The translations under genes were made by a program, and so were the position numbers. From Collinsella intestinalis DSM 13280 (lineage in GTDB: Bacteria; Actinomycetota; Coriobacteriia; Coriobacteriales; Coriobacteriaceae): a DNA stretch of 64,000 nt. Shown in pieces: positions 1 through 8,924 of the stretch (its first letter is position 1; the number at the start of each line of letters is the position of its first letter). Below the pieces are notes generated by a model. It saw only the letters and a list, made by a program, of their open reading frames with translations, was not told the origin of the DNA and did not search any database. The stretch covers positions 188,160 through 252,159 of the forward strand of contig NZ_GG692710.1 in the NCBI RefSeq assembly GCF_000156175.1, read 5' to 3'.

Positions 1-2
1 TG

Positions 3-626
3 CTCACGGTTCGCATGGCGGGCGATGAGCATGCGCTTGTGCGCGTTGACGAACTGCGCATCGTGGGCGCCCATAACGTCCTCAACGCGTTGGCGGCGTC
101 CGCTGCGGCGCTTGCGTGCGGCGCCTCCGTTACGGGCGTTTGCTCCGGTCTTAGGGAGTTCAAGCCCCTTCCGCATCGACTTGAGCCCGTCGACACGGTC
201 GACGGCGTGCGATATGTGAACGATTCCAAGGCCACGAACACCGACGCGGTCCTCACCGCTCTTGCCGCCTTTGACGGCGCGCGCATCGTTCTGCTGCTGG
301 GCGGCTCCGATAAGGGGACGCCGCTTGAGGAGTTCATGGCGAAGGTCGCCTCCCGCGTCGCCTGCGTGGTCTGCTTTGGCGAGGCGCGCGAGCGCCTGCG
401 CACGGCCCTCATGGATGCTCCTGGCGCGACGGACATCGATATCGCCGAGGCTGAGGACCTGCGCGATGCCGTCGATGTGGCGCGTTCGCTCGCGCAGCGC
501 GGCGACACGGTTCTGCTTTCGCCCGCCTGCGCGTCGTTTGACGAGTTCTCCGGCTTTGAGGAGCGCGGCGAGGCATTTCGTTCGTATGTGGCCGATTTGG
601 CCGCCCTGTCCGAGGCGGAGGCCTAG
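3..626 (+). CDS. murD: UDP-N-acetylmuramoylalanine--D-glutamate ligase, C-terminal part (5' end outside window)
   Basis: Cytoplasmic Mur ligase that adds D-glutamate to UDP-MurNAc-L-Ala in peptidoglycan precursor synthesis. The open frame enters from the left edge of the window, so only about the last 207 residues are visible. They correspond to the end of the central ATPase domain and the C-terminal domain: the NVLNALAA stretch, the PLPHRLEPV motif, and NDSKATNTDAV with the conserved Ser-Lys of Mur ligases, followed by LLLGGSDKG. The position directly before ftsW and murG in the division/cell-wall cluster, together with the motif spelling, fits MurD rather than MurF or MurC (a separate MurC is encoded downstream). 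It ends 5 bases before the ftsW start. The true start cannot be judged here. Confidence 0.93.
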   Translation, partial: LTVRMAGDEHALVRVDELRIVGAHNVLNALAASAAALACGASVTGVCSGLREFKPLPHRLEPVDTVDGVRYVNDSKATNTDAVLTALAAFDGARIVLLLGGSDKGTPLEEFMAKVASRVACVVCFGEARERLRTALMDAPGATDIDIAEAEDLRDAVDVARSLAQRGDTVLLSPACASFDEFSGFEERGEAFRSYVADLAALSEAEA

Positions 627-631
627 GAATC

Positions 632-2338
632 GTGTGGTTCTCTAAAACAAAGGAAAGCACAGCCGAGTCCGAGGCCCCGTCCGCCGGCGCGCGTTCGGCA
701 GCTCGCCCCAAGGTCCGCCGCCGCGCTACGGCGACGAGCCATTCCGATTGGGGCGAGAAGTACATCGCGGGCGTTCCCGCCCGCATCATGCGTCCCCGCT
801 TGGTCTTCCTGTCCTGCCTCATCGCCATTTGCATGTTCGGCTTGCTCATGATCTACTCAGCATCTTCCGTCGAGTCCCTGCAGGAGAACGGCAGCTCGTG
901 GTTCTTCCTGTATCGCCAGGCGATCTTCATGTTCATCGGCTTCGTGCTGTTCGCCGTGATCGGCAGTAGGTTGCTGCCGTGGCCGCTCTTTCGATCCAAG
1001 CTCGTCTGGGGAGTGTGGTTCGGAGTGCTCGTGCTGCTCATCGCGGTGCTTTTCCTCGGCCAGGGCGCCGAGGAGTGGGGTGCTTCGCGCTGGATCGACC
1101 TCGGATTCTTCAACCTGCAGCCCGCCGAGGTCGCCAAGCCGGTGATCATCGTCTTGACGGCCAAGATCTTTGCCGATTACTTCGAGGACGGCACCATCGA
1201 CACCCGTGCGTTCCTCATCCAGATGCTCATCATGCTCCCGATTCCGCTGTTCTTGATCTTCAAGGAGCCCGATCTGGGCACCACGATCATCATCGCGCTG
1301 ACGGTGTTCGCCATCGCTATCTTGTGCGGGCTTCCCTGGCGCGTGGTCGCATTCGTCACCATCGCCGCGTTCGTGTTCGGCGCCGCTGCCATCGTCACCT
1401 CGCCGTATCGCGCCAAGCGCTTCCTCGCCTTCTTGGATCCGTGGAGTGACCCGTACGACACCGGCTACCAGGCGACGCTTGCCATCATGGCCTTCGCCTC
1501 AGGCGGCCTGTTCGGCCGTGGCATCGGCAACTCGACGATGAAGTACCACTACCTGCCCGAGGCCCACAACGACTACATCCTCGCCATCATCGGCGAGGAG
1601 CTCGGTTTTGTGGGGACCGCCATCTTCGTGTTGGTGTTTGTCGCCATGATCATCGCTGCGTTCTACATCTGTCGCGAGGCGCCGACGCTTCACGCGCAGC
1701 TGTTGGCGAGCGGCTGCACGATCATCCTTGCCGTGCAGTTCCTCATCAACGTCTTTGGCATCCTGGGCGTCATGCCCATGACCGGCAAGCCGCTGCCGTT
1801 CGTGAGCTACGGCGGCTCGTCGATTATCGCCTCGCTCGTGCTCGCTGCGCTGATATTCCGCGTCTCGGTCGAGAGCAACGTCGAGACCGCGGCCGATCGC
1901 CGCCGTTCCGGCATGGCCGTGATGGGGGAGCGTTCCGCCCGAGCATCTACGCGCCGTTCCGTGGGCTCCGGTGACGATGTGTCGGGCCATATCGGCCGCA
2001 GTACCGCCGGCGAGGCCCGCGTTCGTTCGACCCGCCGCGACGGGTCGGCTCCTCGTGCGGACCGCGCCGTTTCGAGCCGATCGGCGCTGAGCGTCTACGA
2101 CGGCGGCCGGCAGGGCCGCGGTGAAGCGGCGCCGACCCGCCGAGAGTCGCGCGGCACCGCGGGCGGTTACGGCCGTATCGACCTTGGGTCGGATGCCGGG
2201 GAGCGCCTTCGCCCCCGTCAGGAACGCCCGCGAGTCGATTATCGCGGCGTCACGGGCGGAAATGCCCCGCGCCGCTCGGGTGACGGGCGTCCGCCCAGGG
2301 GGATGAACGATCGGGAAAGGGGTCGTTATGACCGATAA
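632..2338 (+). CDS. ftsW: SEDS-family septal peptidoglycan glycosyltransferase FtsW with long C-terminal tail
   Basis: Polytopic membrane polymerase of the divisome that uses lipid II. The GTG start at 632 lies 5 bases after the murD stop. After a basic N-terminal segment of about 50 residues, roughly ten hydrophobic helices follow (the first around residues 55-77), with the family hallmark PLPFVSYGGSS near residue 390. From about residue 418 to 568 the protein ends in a hydrophilic Arg/Ser/Gly-rich tail with no recognisable domain, some 150 residues longer than typical FtsW (about 380-420 aa); such disordered tails occur in actinobacterial FtsW. Location between murD and murG favours FtsW over RodA. 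The 3' end overlaps the murG start by 11 bases, suggesting translational coupling. Confidence 0.93.
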   Translation: MWFSKTKESTAESEAPSAGARSAARPKVRRRATATSHSDWGEKYIAGVPARIMRPRLVFLSCLIAICMFGLLMIYSASSVESLQENGSSWFFLYRQAIFMFIGFVLFAVIGSRLLPWPLFRSKLVWGVWFGVLVLLIAVLFLGQGAEEWGASRWIDLGFFNLQPAEVAKPVIIVLTAKIFADYFEDGTIDTRAFLIQMLIMLPIPLFLIFKEPDLGTTIIIALTVFAIAILCGLPWRVVAFVTIAAFVFGAAAIVTSPYRAKRFLAFLDPWSDPYDTGYQATLAIMAFASGGLFGRGIGNSTMKYHYLPEAHNDYILAIIGEELGFVGTAIFVLVFVAMIIAAFYICREAPTLHAQLLASGCTIILAVQFLINVFGILGVMPMTGKPLPFVSYGGSSIIASLVLAALIFRVSVESNVETAADRRRSGMAVMGERSARASTRRSVGSGDDVSGHIGRSTAGEARVRSTRRDGSAPRADRAVSSRSALSVYDGGRQGRGEAAPTRRESRGTAGGYGRIDLGSDAGERLRPRQERPRVDYRGVTGGNAPRRSGDGRPPRGMNDRERGRYDR

Positions 2339-3458
2339 GCGTCAACTCACCGTCGCCATTGCCGCGGGCGGTACCGCGGGCCACGTCAATCCGGCGTTGG
2401 CCCTTGCCGACGAGCTCCGCGATCGGGGGCATGAGGTCCATTTCTTCGGAGAGAGCCGCCGCTTGGAAGGCACGCTCGTGCCCAAGGAGGGCTTCCCGTT
2501 CCATCCCGTCCACGTCACCGGTTTCGATCGCCGCCGCCCCTGGACGCTCGTGACCGCGCTCATGCATTTGTCACATGAAGAGCACCGCTTGATCGAGGCG
2601 TTCGGTTCGGGCGAGCTTCCCATGCCCGATGTCGCCATCGGATTTGGTGCCTACCTCGAGCTTCCCCTTATGCGCGCCGCCGCGAAGCTGGGGATTCCGA
2701 TCGCCTTGCACGAGCAGAACTCCGTACCGGGTCTCGCGAACAAGCGCACGGCCAAGTCCGCGCGTCTCATAGCGCTGGGGCAGCCCGCCGCCGAGGACGT
2801 CATGCGCTCCTGCGCCGGACGTTCCTCCGAAGTGGTCTTTACCGGCAATCCCGTCCGTTCAAGCGTGCTCGAGGGCGATCGATCTCGCGGCCGCGTCGCG
2901 CTCGGTATCCCGCAAGACGCCACGGTCCTGCTGGTATTCGGCGGCTCCCTCGGCGCGCGCCATGTCAACGAGCGCCTGGCCTCCCTTAAACGCGAGCTGC
3001 TCGCCATCGAGGGGCTGCACGTGGTCCACTCCACCGGGAAGAACGGCTACGACGAGACGCTTCAGGCCCTCGACCTCACCGACGCAGAGGCCTCTCGATG
3101 GCGCGTGGTGCCCTACATCGACGATATGGGCGATACCCTCGCCGCCGCGGACCTCGTGGTCTCACGCGCCGGCGCGTCGTCGGTGGCCGAGATCGCCGCG
3201 CTCGCGGTCCCGTCCATCCTGGTTCCGTATCCGCTTGCGACGGCCGATCATCAGACCACCAACGCCCGTTTGCTGACCGATGCCGGAGCAGCGGTCAAGT
3301 TCTCCGACGGTGATATCGATGGAGATGCCTTCCGCGACGAGCTGCTCGGATTGCTGGGGGATGCACCGCGCCGCGCCTCCATGCGCGAGGCCGCGCGTGG
3401 GTTGGCGCAGGATAAGGCGGCCGCCATGCTTGCCGACCTCCTCGAGGGGATCGCGTAG
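2328..3458 (+). CDS. murG: UDP-N-acetylglucosamine--lipid I transferase MurG
   Basis: Membrane-associated GT-B glycosyltransferase that converts lipid I to lipid II. At 376 residues it has the usual family length. The N-terminal domain carries the glycine-rich GGTAGHVNPALALA loop (about residues 14-27) and the HEQNSVPG motif; the C-terminal UDP-GlcNAc domain carries FGGSLGARHVN, SRAGASSVAEI and a PYPLATADHQTTNA segment, all standard MurG signatures. The ATG at 2328 lies inside the last codons of ftsW and follows a GAAAGG ribosome-binding site. Order ftsW-murG-murC-murB is the classical division/cell-wall order. Nothing unusual is seen in the catalytic motifs. Confidence 0.96.
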   Translation: MTDKRQLTVAIAAGGTAGHVNPALALADELRDRGHEVHFFGESRRLEGTLVPKEGFPFHPVHVTGFDRRRPWTLVTALMHLSHEEHRLIEAFGSGELPMPDVAIGFGAYLELPLMRAAAKLGIPIALHEQNSVPGLANKRTAKSARLIALGQPAAEDVMRSCAGRSSEVVFTGNPVRSSVLEGDRSRGRVALGIPQDATVLLVFGGSLGARHVNERLASLKRELLAIEGLHVVHSTGKNGYDETLQALDLTDAEASRWRVVPYIDDMGDTLAAADLVVSRAGASSVAEIAALAVPSILVPYPLATADHQTTNARLLTDAGAAVKFSDGDIDGDAFRDELLGLLGDAPRRASMREAARGLAQDKAAAMLADLLEGIA

Positions 3459-3547
3459 GCGCGACAATCGAGCTTCACTTCATCTGGATTCGTCCGCGAA
3501 GGGATTGTGACCGTACGCATCCGTCTGCGGGTGCGCCGGCGATGGCG

Positions 3548-3553
3548 TATACT
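3548..3553 (+). promoter_or_regulatory. possible -10 box (TATACT) before murC
   Basis: A TATACT hexamer lies about 40 bases before the murC ATG in the 132-base gap after murG, the largest gap in the murD-ftsQ run. No good -35 hexamer is present at 16-18 bases upstream, so this is a weak call based on the -10 match and the gap. Confidence 0.3.
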
Positions 3554-3590
3554 TAATGAGTTTATATGTACGAAACGACGAGGAGCTGCC

Positions 3591-5015
3591 ATGCCGTCCA
3601 TCGCTGTCCCTGAGGCGACCACCGCCCCGACCTTCAAGAGCGCCCACTTCATTGGCGTCGGCGGAGCCGGCATGAGCGGCATCGCGCTCGTTTTGCATGA
3701 GCGCGGCTGCAGGGTTACCGGTTCCGACCTTAAGACCTCCCGCTACATCCGCCAGCTCACCCGCGCGGGCGTTCCGATCCATGTCGGTCACGCCGCTTCG
3801 ACCATCGATGAGTTCCAGCCCGACGTCGTGGTCGTCTCGACCGCGATCCCCGAGACCAACCCCGAGCTCGTGCGCGCCCGCGAGCTCGGCATTCCCGTGT
3901 GGCACCGCGCCAAGATGCTCTCCGCGCTCGGCTACGGCCGCACGACCGTCGCCTGCGCCGGCACCCACGGTAAGACGACCACGTCCTCCATGGTCGCCAC
4001 CATGCTCGACCGCATGGAGCTCGACCCGAGCTTTTTGATCGGCGGTGTCGTGGAGGGTTACGGCACCAACGGCAAGAACGGCGACGGCGAGTACTTCGTC
4101 GTCGAGGCCGATGAGTCCGACAGCTCCTTCCTCTACCTCGACCCGCACGTGGTCATCGTGACCAACATCGAGGCCGACCATATGGACCACTACGACTCCT
4201 TGGAGCAGATCGAGGAGACCTTCTGCACGTTCATGGGCCTCGTGGGTGAGGATGGCACGGTCATCGTCTGCGGTGAGGACCCGCGCCTCGTCGAGCTGGC
4301 CCGCTCCTGTGGGCGCACTGTGTTCACCTACGGCGAGGGCGACGGCATGGACGTGTGCCTCAACCCGGCCGCCACGCGCCATGCCTTCGGCTCCGACTTC
4401 ACCGTCACCCTTCCTGACGGTTCCAAGCGTGAGGTCTCCATTAAGAACAACCCCGGTCGCCATAACATGCTGAACGCTACTGCGGCCCTCACCGCCGCTT
4501 ACGTGCTCGGCCTCAACACCGAGCGCGCCGCCGAGGCCCTCTCCACGTTCGAGGGCGCCCGTCGTCGTTTCACCCAGGTGGGCGAGGTGCGCGGTGTCAC
4601 CCTCGTCGACGATTACGGTCATCACCCGACCGAGGTCCGCGCCACGCTCGCCGCGGCCAAGTCCCTCGACTTCCAGCACGTCGATGTGGTTTTCCAGCCG
4701 CATCGCTACTCGCGTCTCCAGGCGCTGTGCGACGACTTCGTGGACGCCTTCGCCGATGCCGACACGGTCATTCTCGTTGATGTCTTCCCCGCGGGCGAAA
4801 TGCCCATCCCCGGTGTCACCAGCAAGATGCTGGCCGATAAGATTCGCGCCGCCCATCCCGGCAAGTCCGTCTACTACGTGTCCGATCATGCGGCGCTCAT
4901 GGCTCGCATCGACGACGTCGCCCAGGCCGGCGATCTGCTCATCACGATGGGCGCCGGTGACATCACCACCGTCGGTCCCGAGTATCTCGAGCACGTCGCG
5001 AACGAGGCAGAGTAG
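3591..5015 (+). CDS. murC: UDP-N-acetylmuramate--L-alanine ligase MurC
   Basis: Cytoplasmic Mur ligase that attaches L-alanine to UDP-MurNAc. The 474-residue product shows the N-terminal Rossmann motif HFIGVGGAGMSGIA (about residues 19-31), the ATP-binding loop AGTHGKTTTSSMV, the EADESD motif, NIEADHMDHY and the C-terminal DDYGHHPTE segment, a full MurC set. The frame is open back to a GTG at 3507, but the ATG at 3591 is preceded by a GAGGAG ribosome-binding site at 7 bases and begins just before the conserved domain, so it is preferred. murB starts 3 bases after the stop, so the two are co-transcribed. Confidence 0.96.
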   Translation: MPSIAVPEATTAPTFKSAHFIGVGGAGMSGIALVLHERGCRVTGSDLKTSRYIRQLTRAGVPIHVGHAASTIDEFQPDVVVVSTAIPETNPELVRARELGIPVWHRAKMLSALGYGRTTVACAGTHGKTTTSSMVATMLDRMELDPSFLIGGVVEGYGTNGKNGDGEYFVVEADESDSSFLYLDPHVVIVTNIEADHMDHYDSLEQIEETFCTFMGLVGEDGTVIVCGEDPRLVELARSCGRTVFTYGEGDGMDVCLNPAATRHAFGSDFTVTLPDGSKREVSIKNNPGRHNMLNATAALTAAYVLGLNTERAAEALSTFEGARRRFTQVGEVRGVTLVDDYGHHPTEVRATLAAAKSLDFQHVDVVFQPHRYSRLQALCDDFVDAFADADTVILVDVFPAGEMPIPGVTSKMLADKIRAAHPGKSVYYVSDHAALMARIDDVAQAGDLLITMGAGDITTVGPEYLEHVANEAE

Positions 5016-5018
5016 CCC

Positions 5019-5930
5019 ATGGGTGCGTTCAACGCGATGATGGCCCTCTCGGGCATGATCGACACGGATGTCATCGAGAACGAGAAGCTCGCACGCCACA
5101 CCAGCTATCGCATCGGCGGTAAGGCCGACCTCTTTGTGACTTGCCACAGCTACCATTCGCTGCGCCGCACGATCGAGGTGTTGGCCCGCGAGCGCGTCCC
5201 GTGGGTCATCATCGGCAAGGGCTCGAACCTGCTTGTCGCGGATGCCGGGTATCGCGGTGCTGTGATTACACTTGGCAGTGAGTTCTCCCGCTTCGTGGTC
5301 GGGGAGGACGGTTGCACCATCACCGTCGGCGCCGGTGCGATTCTGGCTCGCCTGGTGAACGAGGCGCTCTCGCGCGAGTTGACGGGCCTCGAGTTCGCCG
5401 TGGGCATCCCGGGCACGGTCGGAGGCGCCATCTCCATGAACGCCGGTTCGCGCACCGAGTGGATCGGTTCGCTCGTCCGTGACGTGGTCACGTACAAGCC
5501 AGGCGAGGGCATCCGTCATTATTCCGGCGAGCAGATCGCGTGGGGGTACCGCCTCTGCGGTCTTCCCCACGACGAGATCGTGCTCGAGGCTACGCTCGAG
5601 CTCGAGCAGGCGACCAAGGACGATATCCGCGCCCGGATGGAGCGCGCCCTCACGCGCCGTCGCCGTACGCAGCCGCTGGGGGTTCCCTCATGTGGGTCGG
5701 TCTTCAAGAACCCGCCCGATCGCGCGGTCGGCGCCATGATCGAGGAATGCGGATTAAAGGGTTTTTGCCAGGGCGGGGCGGAGGTCTCGTCGGTTCACGC
5801 TAACTTTATCGTGAACAAGGGCGCCGCCACGGCGGCAGACGTTGAGGCGGTCATCCGCCATGTGCATGCGAAGGTAAGGGAGACGTATGGGGTCGAGCTT
5901 CAGCCGGAAGTCAAGTTCCTCGGCTTCTAA
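5019..5930 (+). CDS. murB: UDP-N-acetylenolpyruvoylglucosamine reductase MurB
   Basis: FAD- and NADPH-dependent enzyme that reduces the enolpyruvyl group to give UDP-MurNAc. The 303-residue protein has the FAD-binding features GKGSNLLVADAGYRG and GIPGTVGGAISMNAGS, the catalytic serine region CGSVFKNP, and the C-terminal LQPEVKFLGF with the conserved glutamate, typical of a type II (short) MurB. It starts 3 bases after murC. Its last 44 bases overlap the start of ftsQ, an overlap long enough to imply translational coupling. Confidence 0.95.
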   Translation: MGAFNAMMALSGMIDTDVIENEKLARHTSYRIGGKADLFVTCHSYHSLRRTIEVLARERVPWVIIGKGSNLLVADAGYRGAVITLGSEFSRFVVGEDGCTITVGAGAILARLVNEALSRELTGLEFAVGIPGTVGGAISMNAGSRTEWIGSLVRDVVTYKPGEGIRHYSGEQIAWGYRLCGLPHDEIVLEATLELEQATKDDIRARMERALTRRRRTQPLGVPSCGSVFKNPPDRAVGAMIEECGLKGFCQGGAEVSSVHANFIVNKGAATAADVEAVIRHVHAKVRETYGVELQPEVKFLGF

Positions 5931-7167
5931 GACGCCGAAGCCCACGTATCGTCGCGCATCCGCGGCGGGCAAGGGCCAGGCCTCGGCCCGTCCCGCCTCG
6001 TCTGTATCGCCAAAGACCCCGCGTCCGCGGACCGCGCCCGCAAAGGCTGTATCTCGCCCTGCCGCCAAGCCGCGCGTGATGGCCAAGGCCGCGCCAAAAT
6101 CGCTGAAGTCCGTCGGAGAGAAGACCGTCGGCGGCATCAAGGGCGCTGGCAAGGCCGCGGCCAAGCCCATCGCCAAAACCTCCCTCAAGCAAGCTGTCCC
6201 TGCTGTCAAGATCCCCGCTTCCAAGCTTCCCAAGACTGTGAGCCCCAAAGCGGGTGCCGTTGCGGGTCCAAAAAAGGCCGTGTCGTCCGTCATGGCTTCC
6301 GCGGCGTCCGCTGCGGGTGGCCTTGCCGGCCGCATCCCGCGGCCCAAGATCAATCCCGGCAAGGCCCTCATCGTCATCGGCGTCGTGTTCGCGCTCTTCC
6401 TCGCCGGCTTCATCCTGGCCAATTCACCGTTGTTCGCCGCAACGGACATCCAGGTCAAGGGTTCCGACCATGTTGAGGTCGAGACAGCGCGCGCCCTCAT
6501 CGAGGTCCCGGAGGGCACCACGATGTTCAATGTCGACGAGAAGGCGATATACGACTCGCTCAAGGCGATTCCCTGGGTCAAGGGAGTCGATGTTAAGCGT
6601 GAATGGCCGCACACCCTCGTCGTGACCCCCGTCGAGCGCAAGATGCGCGCCATCGCCTTCATAACCGCCGACGAGGTGGCATGGGCGATCGGCGAAGACG
6701 GCACCTGGATCGCGCCGTTGAGCCTGGTTGTTGCCGTGGATGCCGAGGGTAACGAGGTCGCGTTGAACGACGACGGCTCGGTGCCAGAGGGCGCAGCGCA
6801 ACTGCCCGCGTTCGAGGCCGCGCTGCGCATCGCGCAGGACTCCGGCAGCCTGCTGCTCACTGACGTCCCGAGCGACATTTCGCCCAAGGGGGGAGAGCCG
6901 GTCAACGCCAAGGTCGTCCTCGCCGGTCTCGATTACGCCAATGGCTTCTCCGACGAGTTCGTCGCGCAGATCAAGGACATCTCCGTCGCATCGGTCGAGG
7001 CCATCTCGGCCAATCTCGTATCCGGCGTGGAGGTCTCGCTGGGCAAGCCGCAAAACATCGTGGAGAAGGAGCGCGTGGTGACCAAGCTCCTCGCCGAGCA
7101 TCAGGGGGTCACGTACATCAATGTGCGTGAGCCCGGCGCCTACACGTTCCGCAGCACACCGCTGTAG
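5887..7167 (+). CDS. ftsQ: cell division protein FtsQ/DivIB with long basic N-terminal tail
   Basis: Bitopic divisome protein that links early and late division proteins. The 426-residue product has an Ala/Lys/Pro/Ser-rich, strongly basic cytoplasmic tail of about 155 residues, a single membrane helix (about 159-180, LIVIGVVFALFLAGFIL), then an extracytoplasmic POTRA-like domain (ATDIQVKGSDHVEVE, IPWVKGVDVKREWPHTLVV) and a beta domain. FtsQ usually has a cytoplasmic tail of 20-100 residues, so this one is long. The ATG lies within murB, after AAGGTAAGGGAG. No ftsA follows; ftsZ comes next, as is usual in actinobacteria. Confidence 0.9.
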   Translation: MGSSFSRKSSSSASKTPKPTYRRASAAGKGQASARPASSVSPKTPRPRTAPAKAVSRPAAKPRVMAKAAPKSLKSVGEKTVGGIKGAGKAAAKPIAKTSLKQAVPAVKIPASKLPKTVSPKAGAVAGPKKAVSSVMASAASAAGGLAGRIPRPKINPGKALIVIGVVFALFLAGFILANSPLFAATDIQVKGSDHVEVETARALIEVPEGTTMFNVDEKAIYDSLKAIPWVKGVDVKREWPHTLVVTPVERKMRAIAFITADEVAWAIGEDGTWIAPLSLVVAVDAEGNEVALNDDGSVPEGAAQLPAFEAALRIAQDSGSLLLTDVPSDISPKGGEPVNAKVVLAGLDYANGFSDEFVAQIKDISVASVEAISANLVSGVEVSLGKPQNIVEKERVVTKLLAEHQGVTYINVREPGAYTFRSTPL

Positions 7168-7281
7168 GACGCGCAGTCCGCATTCGCGCAGCTACCGCTT
7201 GCGCTCGGTGAACGGTCTCGTAGCTATACCTGCGGAAATGGCAAACGTTCCACATTCTGACCAGCGCGGTTTGACTTACAT

Positions 7282-7307
7282 CCGTGTTTTGTGCAAACAT
7301 AACACGG
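7282..7307 (+). promoter_or_regulatory. inverted repeat in ftsZ upstream region
   Basis: Between ftsQ and ftsZ (232 bases) CCGTGTT and AACACGG form a perfect 7-bp inverted repeat with a 12-base spacer. A TTGACT hexamer at 7271-7276 could be a -35 box, though no convincing -10 follows at 17 bases. A second small palindrome GCCTGTAGACAGGC lies at 7356-7369, close to the ribosome-binding site. This gap is where an ftsZ promoter would be expected; the assignment is tentative. Confidence 0.3.
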
Positions 7308-7399
7308 TTTATCTCGACTTTTAATCTCTACTTGAGGGTTAACGTCGTGACGATCGCCTGTAGACAGGCTTGCCAATAGTAGTGTTCGGAGGACCGCAC

Positions 7400-8527
7400 A
7401 TGCACGAGAACGAGATCAACAACTACCTTGCTGTCATCAAGGTCGTCGGCGTGGGCGGCGGCGGCACGAACGCCGTGAACCGCATGATCGAGGAGGGTAT
7501 CCGCGGCGTCGAGTTCGTCGCCATCAACACGGACGCCCAGGCCCTCGCCATTTCCGATGCGGACATCAAGGTCCACATCGGCACCGACATCACTCGCGGT
7601 CTCGGCGCTGGTGCCAACCCCGAGGTCGGTCGCAAGGCCGCCGAGGAGAGCCGTGACGATATCGCCGAGGCGCTCGCTGGCGCCGACATGGTGTTCATCA
7701 CCTGCGGCGAGGGTGGTGGCACCGGTACGGGCGCCGCTCCCATCGTTGCCGACATCGCGATGAACGACGTGGGCGCGCTGACCGTTGCCGTTGTTACCAA
7801 GCCGTTCACCTTTGAGGGCCGCAAGCGTAAGAACTCCGCCGAGGAGGGCATCAAGACGCTCGCCGAGTCTGTCGACACCATGATCGTCATCCCGAATGAC
7901 CGTCTGCTCGACATCGCCGAGAAGAAGACCACCATGCTCGAGGCCTTCACCACGGCCGATGGCGTTCTGTCTCAGGGCACCCAGGGTATCACCGACCTGA
8001 TCACCGTCCCCGGCGTCATCAACCTCGACTTCGCCGACGTCAAGACGATCATGAAGCAGGCCGGCACCGCCATGATGGGCATCGGCGTCGCTTCCGGCGA
8101 CACCCGTGCCGTCGATGCTGCTCAGCAGGCCATTTCCAGCCCGCTGCTCGAGAGCTCCGTGGACGGCGCCACGCGCGTCCTGCTCTCCATCGCCGGCTCC
8201 AAGGACCTCGGCATCCAGGAGATCAACGACGCCGCCGATCTCGTGGCCAACGCGGTCGATCCCGACGCCAACATCATCTTCGGTACCGTCGTGGACGAGT
8301 CCCTCGGTGACCAGGTGCGCATCACTGTCATCGCCACCGGCTTCTCCGATTCCAACGTGAACCGTCAGGACGAGCTGTTCGCCGCTTCCAAGGCTCCGCG
8401 TTCCGACCGCGGCTCCGAGCCCACGGCCGCTCCCGCCGCCACGCGCAACATCGGCGGCACCGAGCTCCCGAACTTCGGTAACGACCAGTTCGAGCTGCCC
8501 GATTTCCTCAAGCGCGGTAACTTCTAA
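7400..8527 (+). CDS. ftsZ: cell division GTPase FtsZ
   Basis: Tubulin-like GTPase that forms the cytokinetic ring. The 375-residue product has the N-terminal [16 protein letters not shown] nucleotide loop, the tubulin signature [12 protein letters not shown], the T7-loop region and a short C-terminal tail ending [11 protein letters not shown], which resembles the conserved tail peptide that binds partners such as SepF. The frame is open to a TTG at 7370, but the ATG at 7400 has a strong GGAGGA ribosome-binding site 6 bases upstream and starts at the family's usual place. A strong terminator follows at 8568. Confidence 0.97.
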   Translation: MHENEINNYLAVIKVVGVGGGGTNAVNRMIEEGIRGVEFVAINTDAQALAISDADIKVHIGTDITRGLGAGANPEVGRKAAEESRDDIAEALAGADMVFITCGEGGGTGTGAAPIVADIAMNDVGALTVAVVTKPFTFEGRKRKNSAEEGIKTLAESVDTMIVIPNDRLLDIAEKKTTMLEAFTTADGVLSQGTQGITDLITVPGVINLDFADVKTIMKQAGTAMMGIGVASGDTRAVDAAQQAISSPLLESSVDGATRVLLSIAGSKDLGIQEINDAADLVANAVDPDANIIFGTVVDESLGDQVRITVIATGFSDSNVNRQDELFAASKAPRSDRGSEPTAAPAATRNIGGTELPNFGNDQFELPDFLKRGNF

Positions 8528-8567
8528 GGCAAGCGGGCTTTCCAGCGACATTCGTCAAGCTTGAGTC

Positions 8568-8601
8568 ATGGGGTGAGCGGTGTATCCGCCCGCCCCATTT
8601 T
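8568..8601 (+). terminator. Rho-independent terminator after ftsZ
   Basis: ATGGGGTGAGCGG at 8568-8580 pairs with CCGCCCGCCCCAT at 8586-8598 (13-bp stem with one mismatch and one G-T pair, 5-base loop), followed by TTTTC. It lies 40 bases after the ftsZ stop. Confidence 0.75.
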
Positions 8602-8605
8602 CATG

Positions 8606-8651
8606 CCCCGCTTCGATTGGTTGGACCACCCCGCTTCGATTGGCTGGAACC
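8606..8651. repeat. 23-bp tandem duplication
   Basis: CCCCGCTTCGATTGGTTGGA begins at 8606 and reappears as CCCCGCTTCGATTGGCTGGA at 8629, two adjacent copies with period 23. It does not lie in a gene. Confidence 0.85.
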
Positions 8652-8701
8652 GCCCCAGGCGATGTCGAGCACGCGTCGACGCTTAGCCGGGCGTCTGAGG
8701 G

Positions 8702-8822
8702 TGGTCGCGATGTGCTGCGCTGTTCCAAAGTGGCATATCGCGACCAAAAACACCCCTATTTGCAGCAAGAAATGGTCGAGAATTGCCACGCTGTGACAAC
8801 GTGGCAATTCTCGACCATTTCT
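8702..8822. repeat. two adjacent hairpins made of four alternating copies of a 17-bp motif
   Basis: The motif TGGTCGMGAWDTGCCAC occurs four times in alternating orientation: + at 8702-8718 (imperfect at its end), - at 8730-8746, + at 8773-8789 and - at 8801-8817. The first pair makes a 14-bp hairpin (arms 8702-8715 and 8733-8746, one G-T pair). The second pair makes a perfect 23-bp hairpin (arms 8768-8790 and 8800-8822, 9-base loop). No poly-T run follows, so a simple terminator is not the obvious reading. The gene downstream is pgeF. Confidence 0.85.
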
Positions 8823-8924
8823 CTCCGGCCCCTGTTCAATTGCGGGACGCGGTGTTCGGATCGCGGATTGCGGAGGCGCAGGGGTAGAATCTTCAACATC
8901 ATTTGCAGAGGAGGAAGGCGTTTC

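Larger units (their letters stand above)
8528..8924. other. 397-base intergenic region with terminator, tandem duplication and paired hairpins
   Basis: No credible gene is present between ftsZ and pgeF. It holds a Rho-independent terminator (8568-8601), a 23-bp tandem duplication (8606-8651) and two adjacent hairpins built from four copies of one motif (8702-8822). The frame of pgeF is open through much of this gap, but no ribosome-binding site or family similarity supports extending the gene into it. Confidence 0.8.

Noticed and set aside
3480-5570. Long minus-strand open frame (about 696 codons) across murC and murB
   Set aside because: It lies antisense to two clearly identified genes; its composition (His/Asp/Gly-rich) is the mirror of GC-rich coding sequence and no family matches.
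8580-8924. Extension of pgeF upstream to 8580
   Set aside because: The frame is open, but it would run through the paired hairpins; the ATG at 8925 has an excellent ribosome-binding site and the family's normal start.
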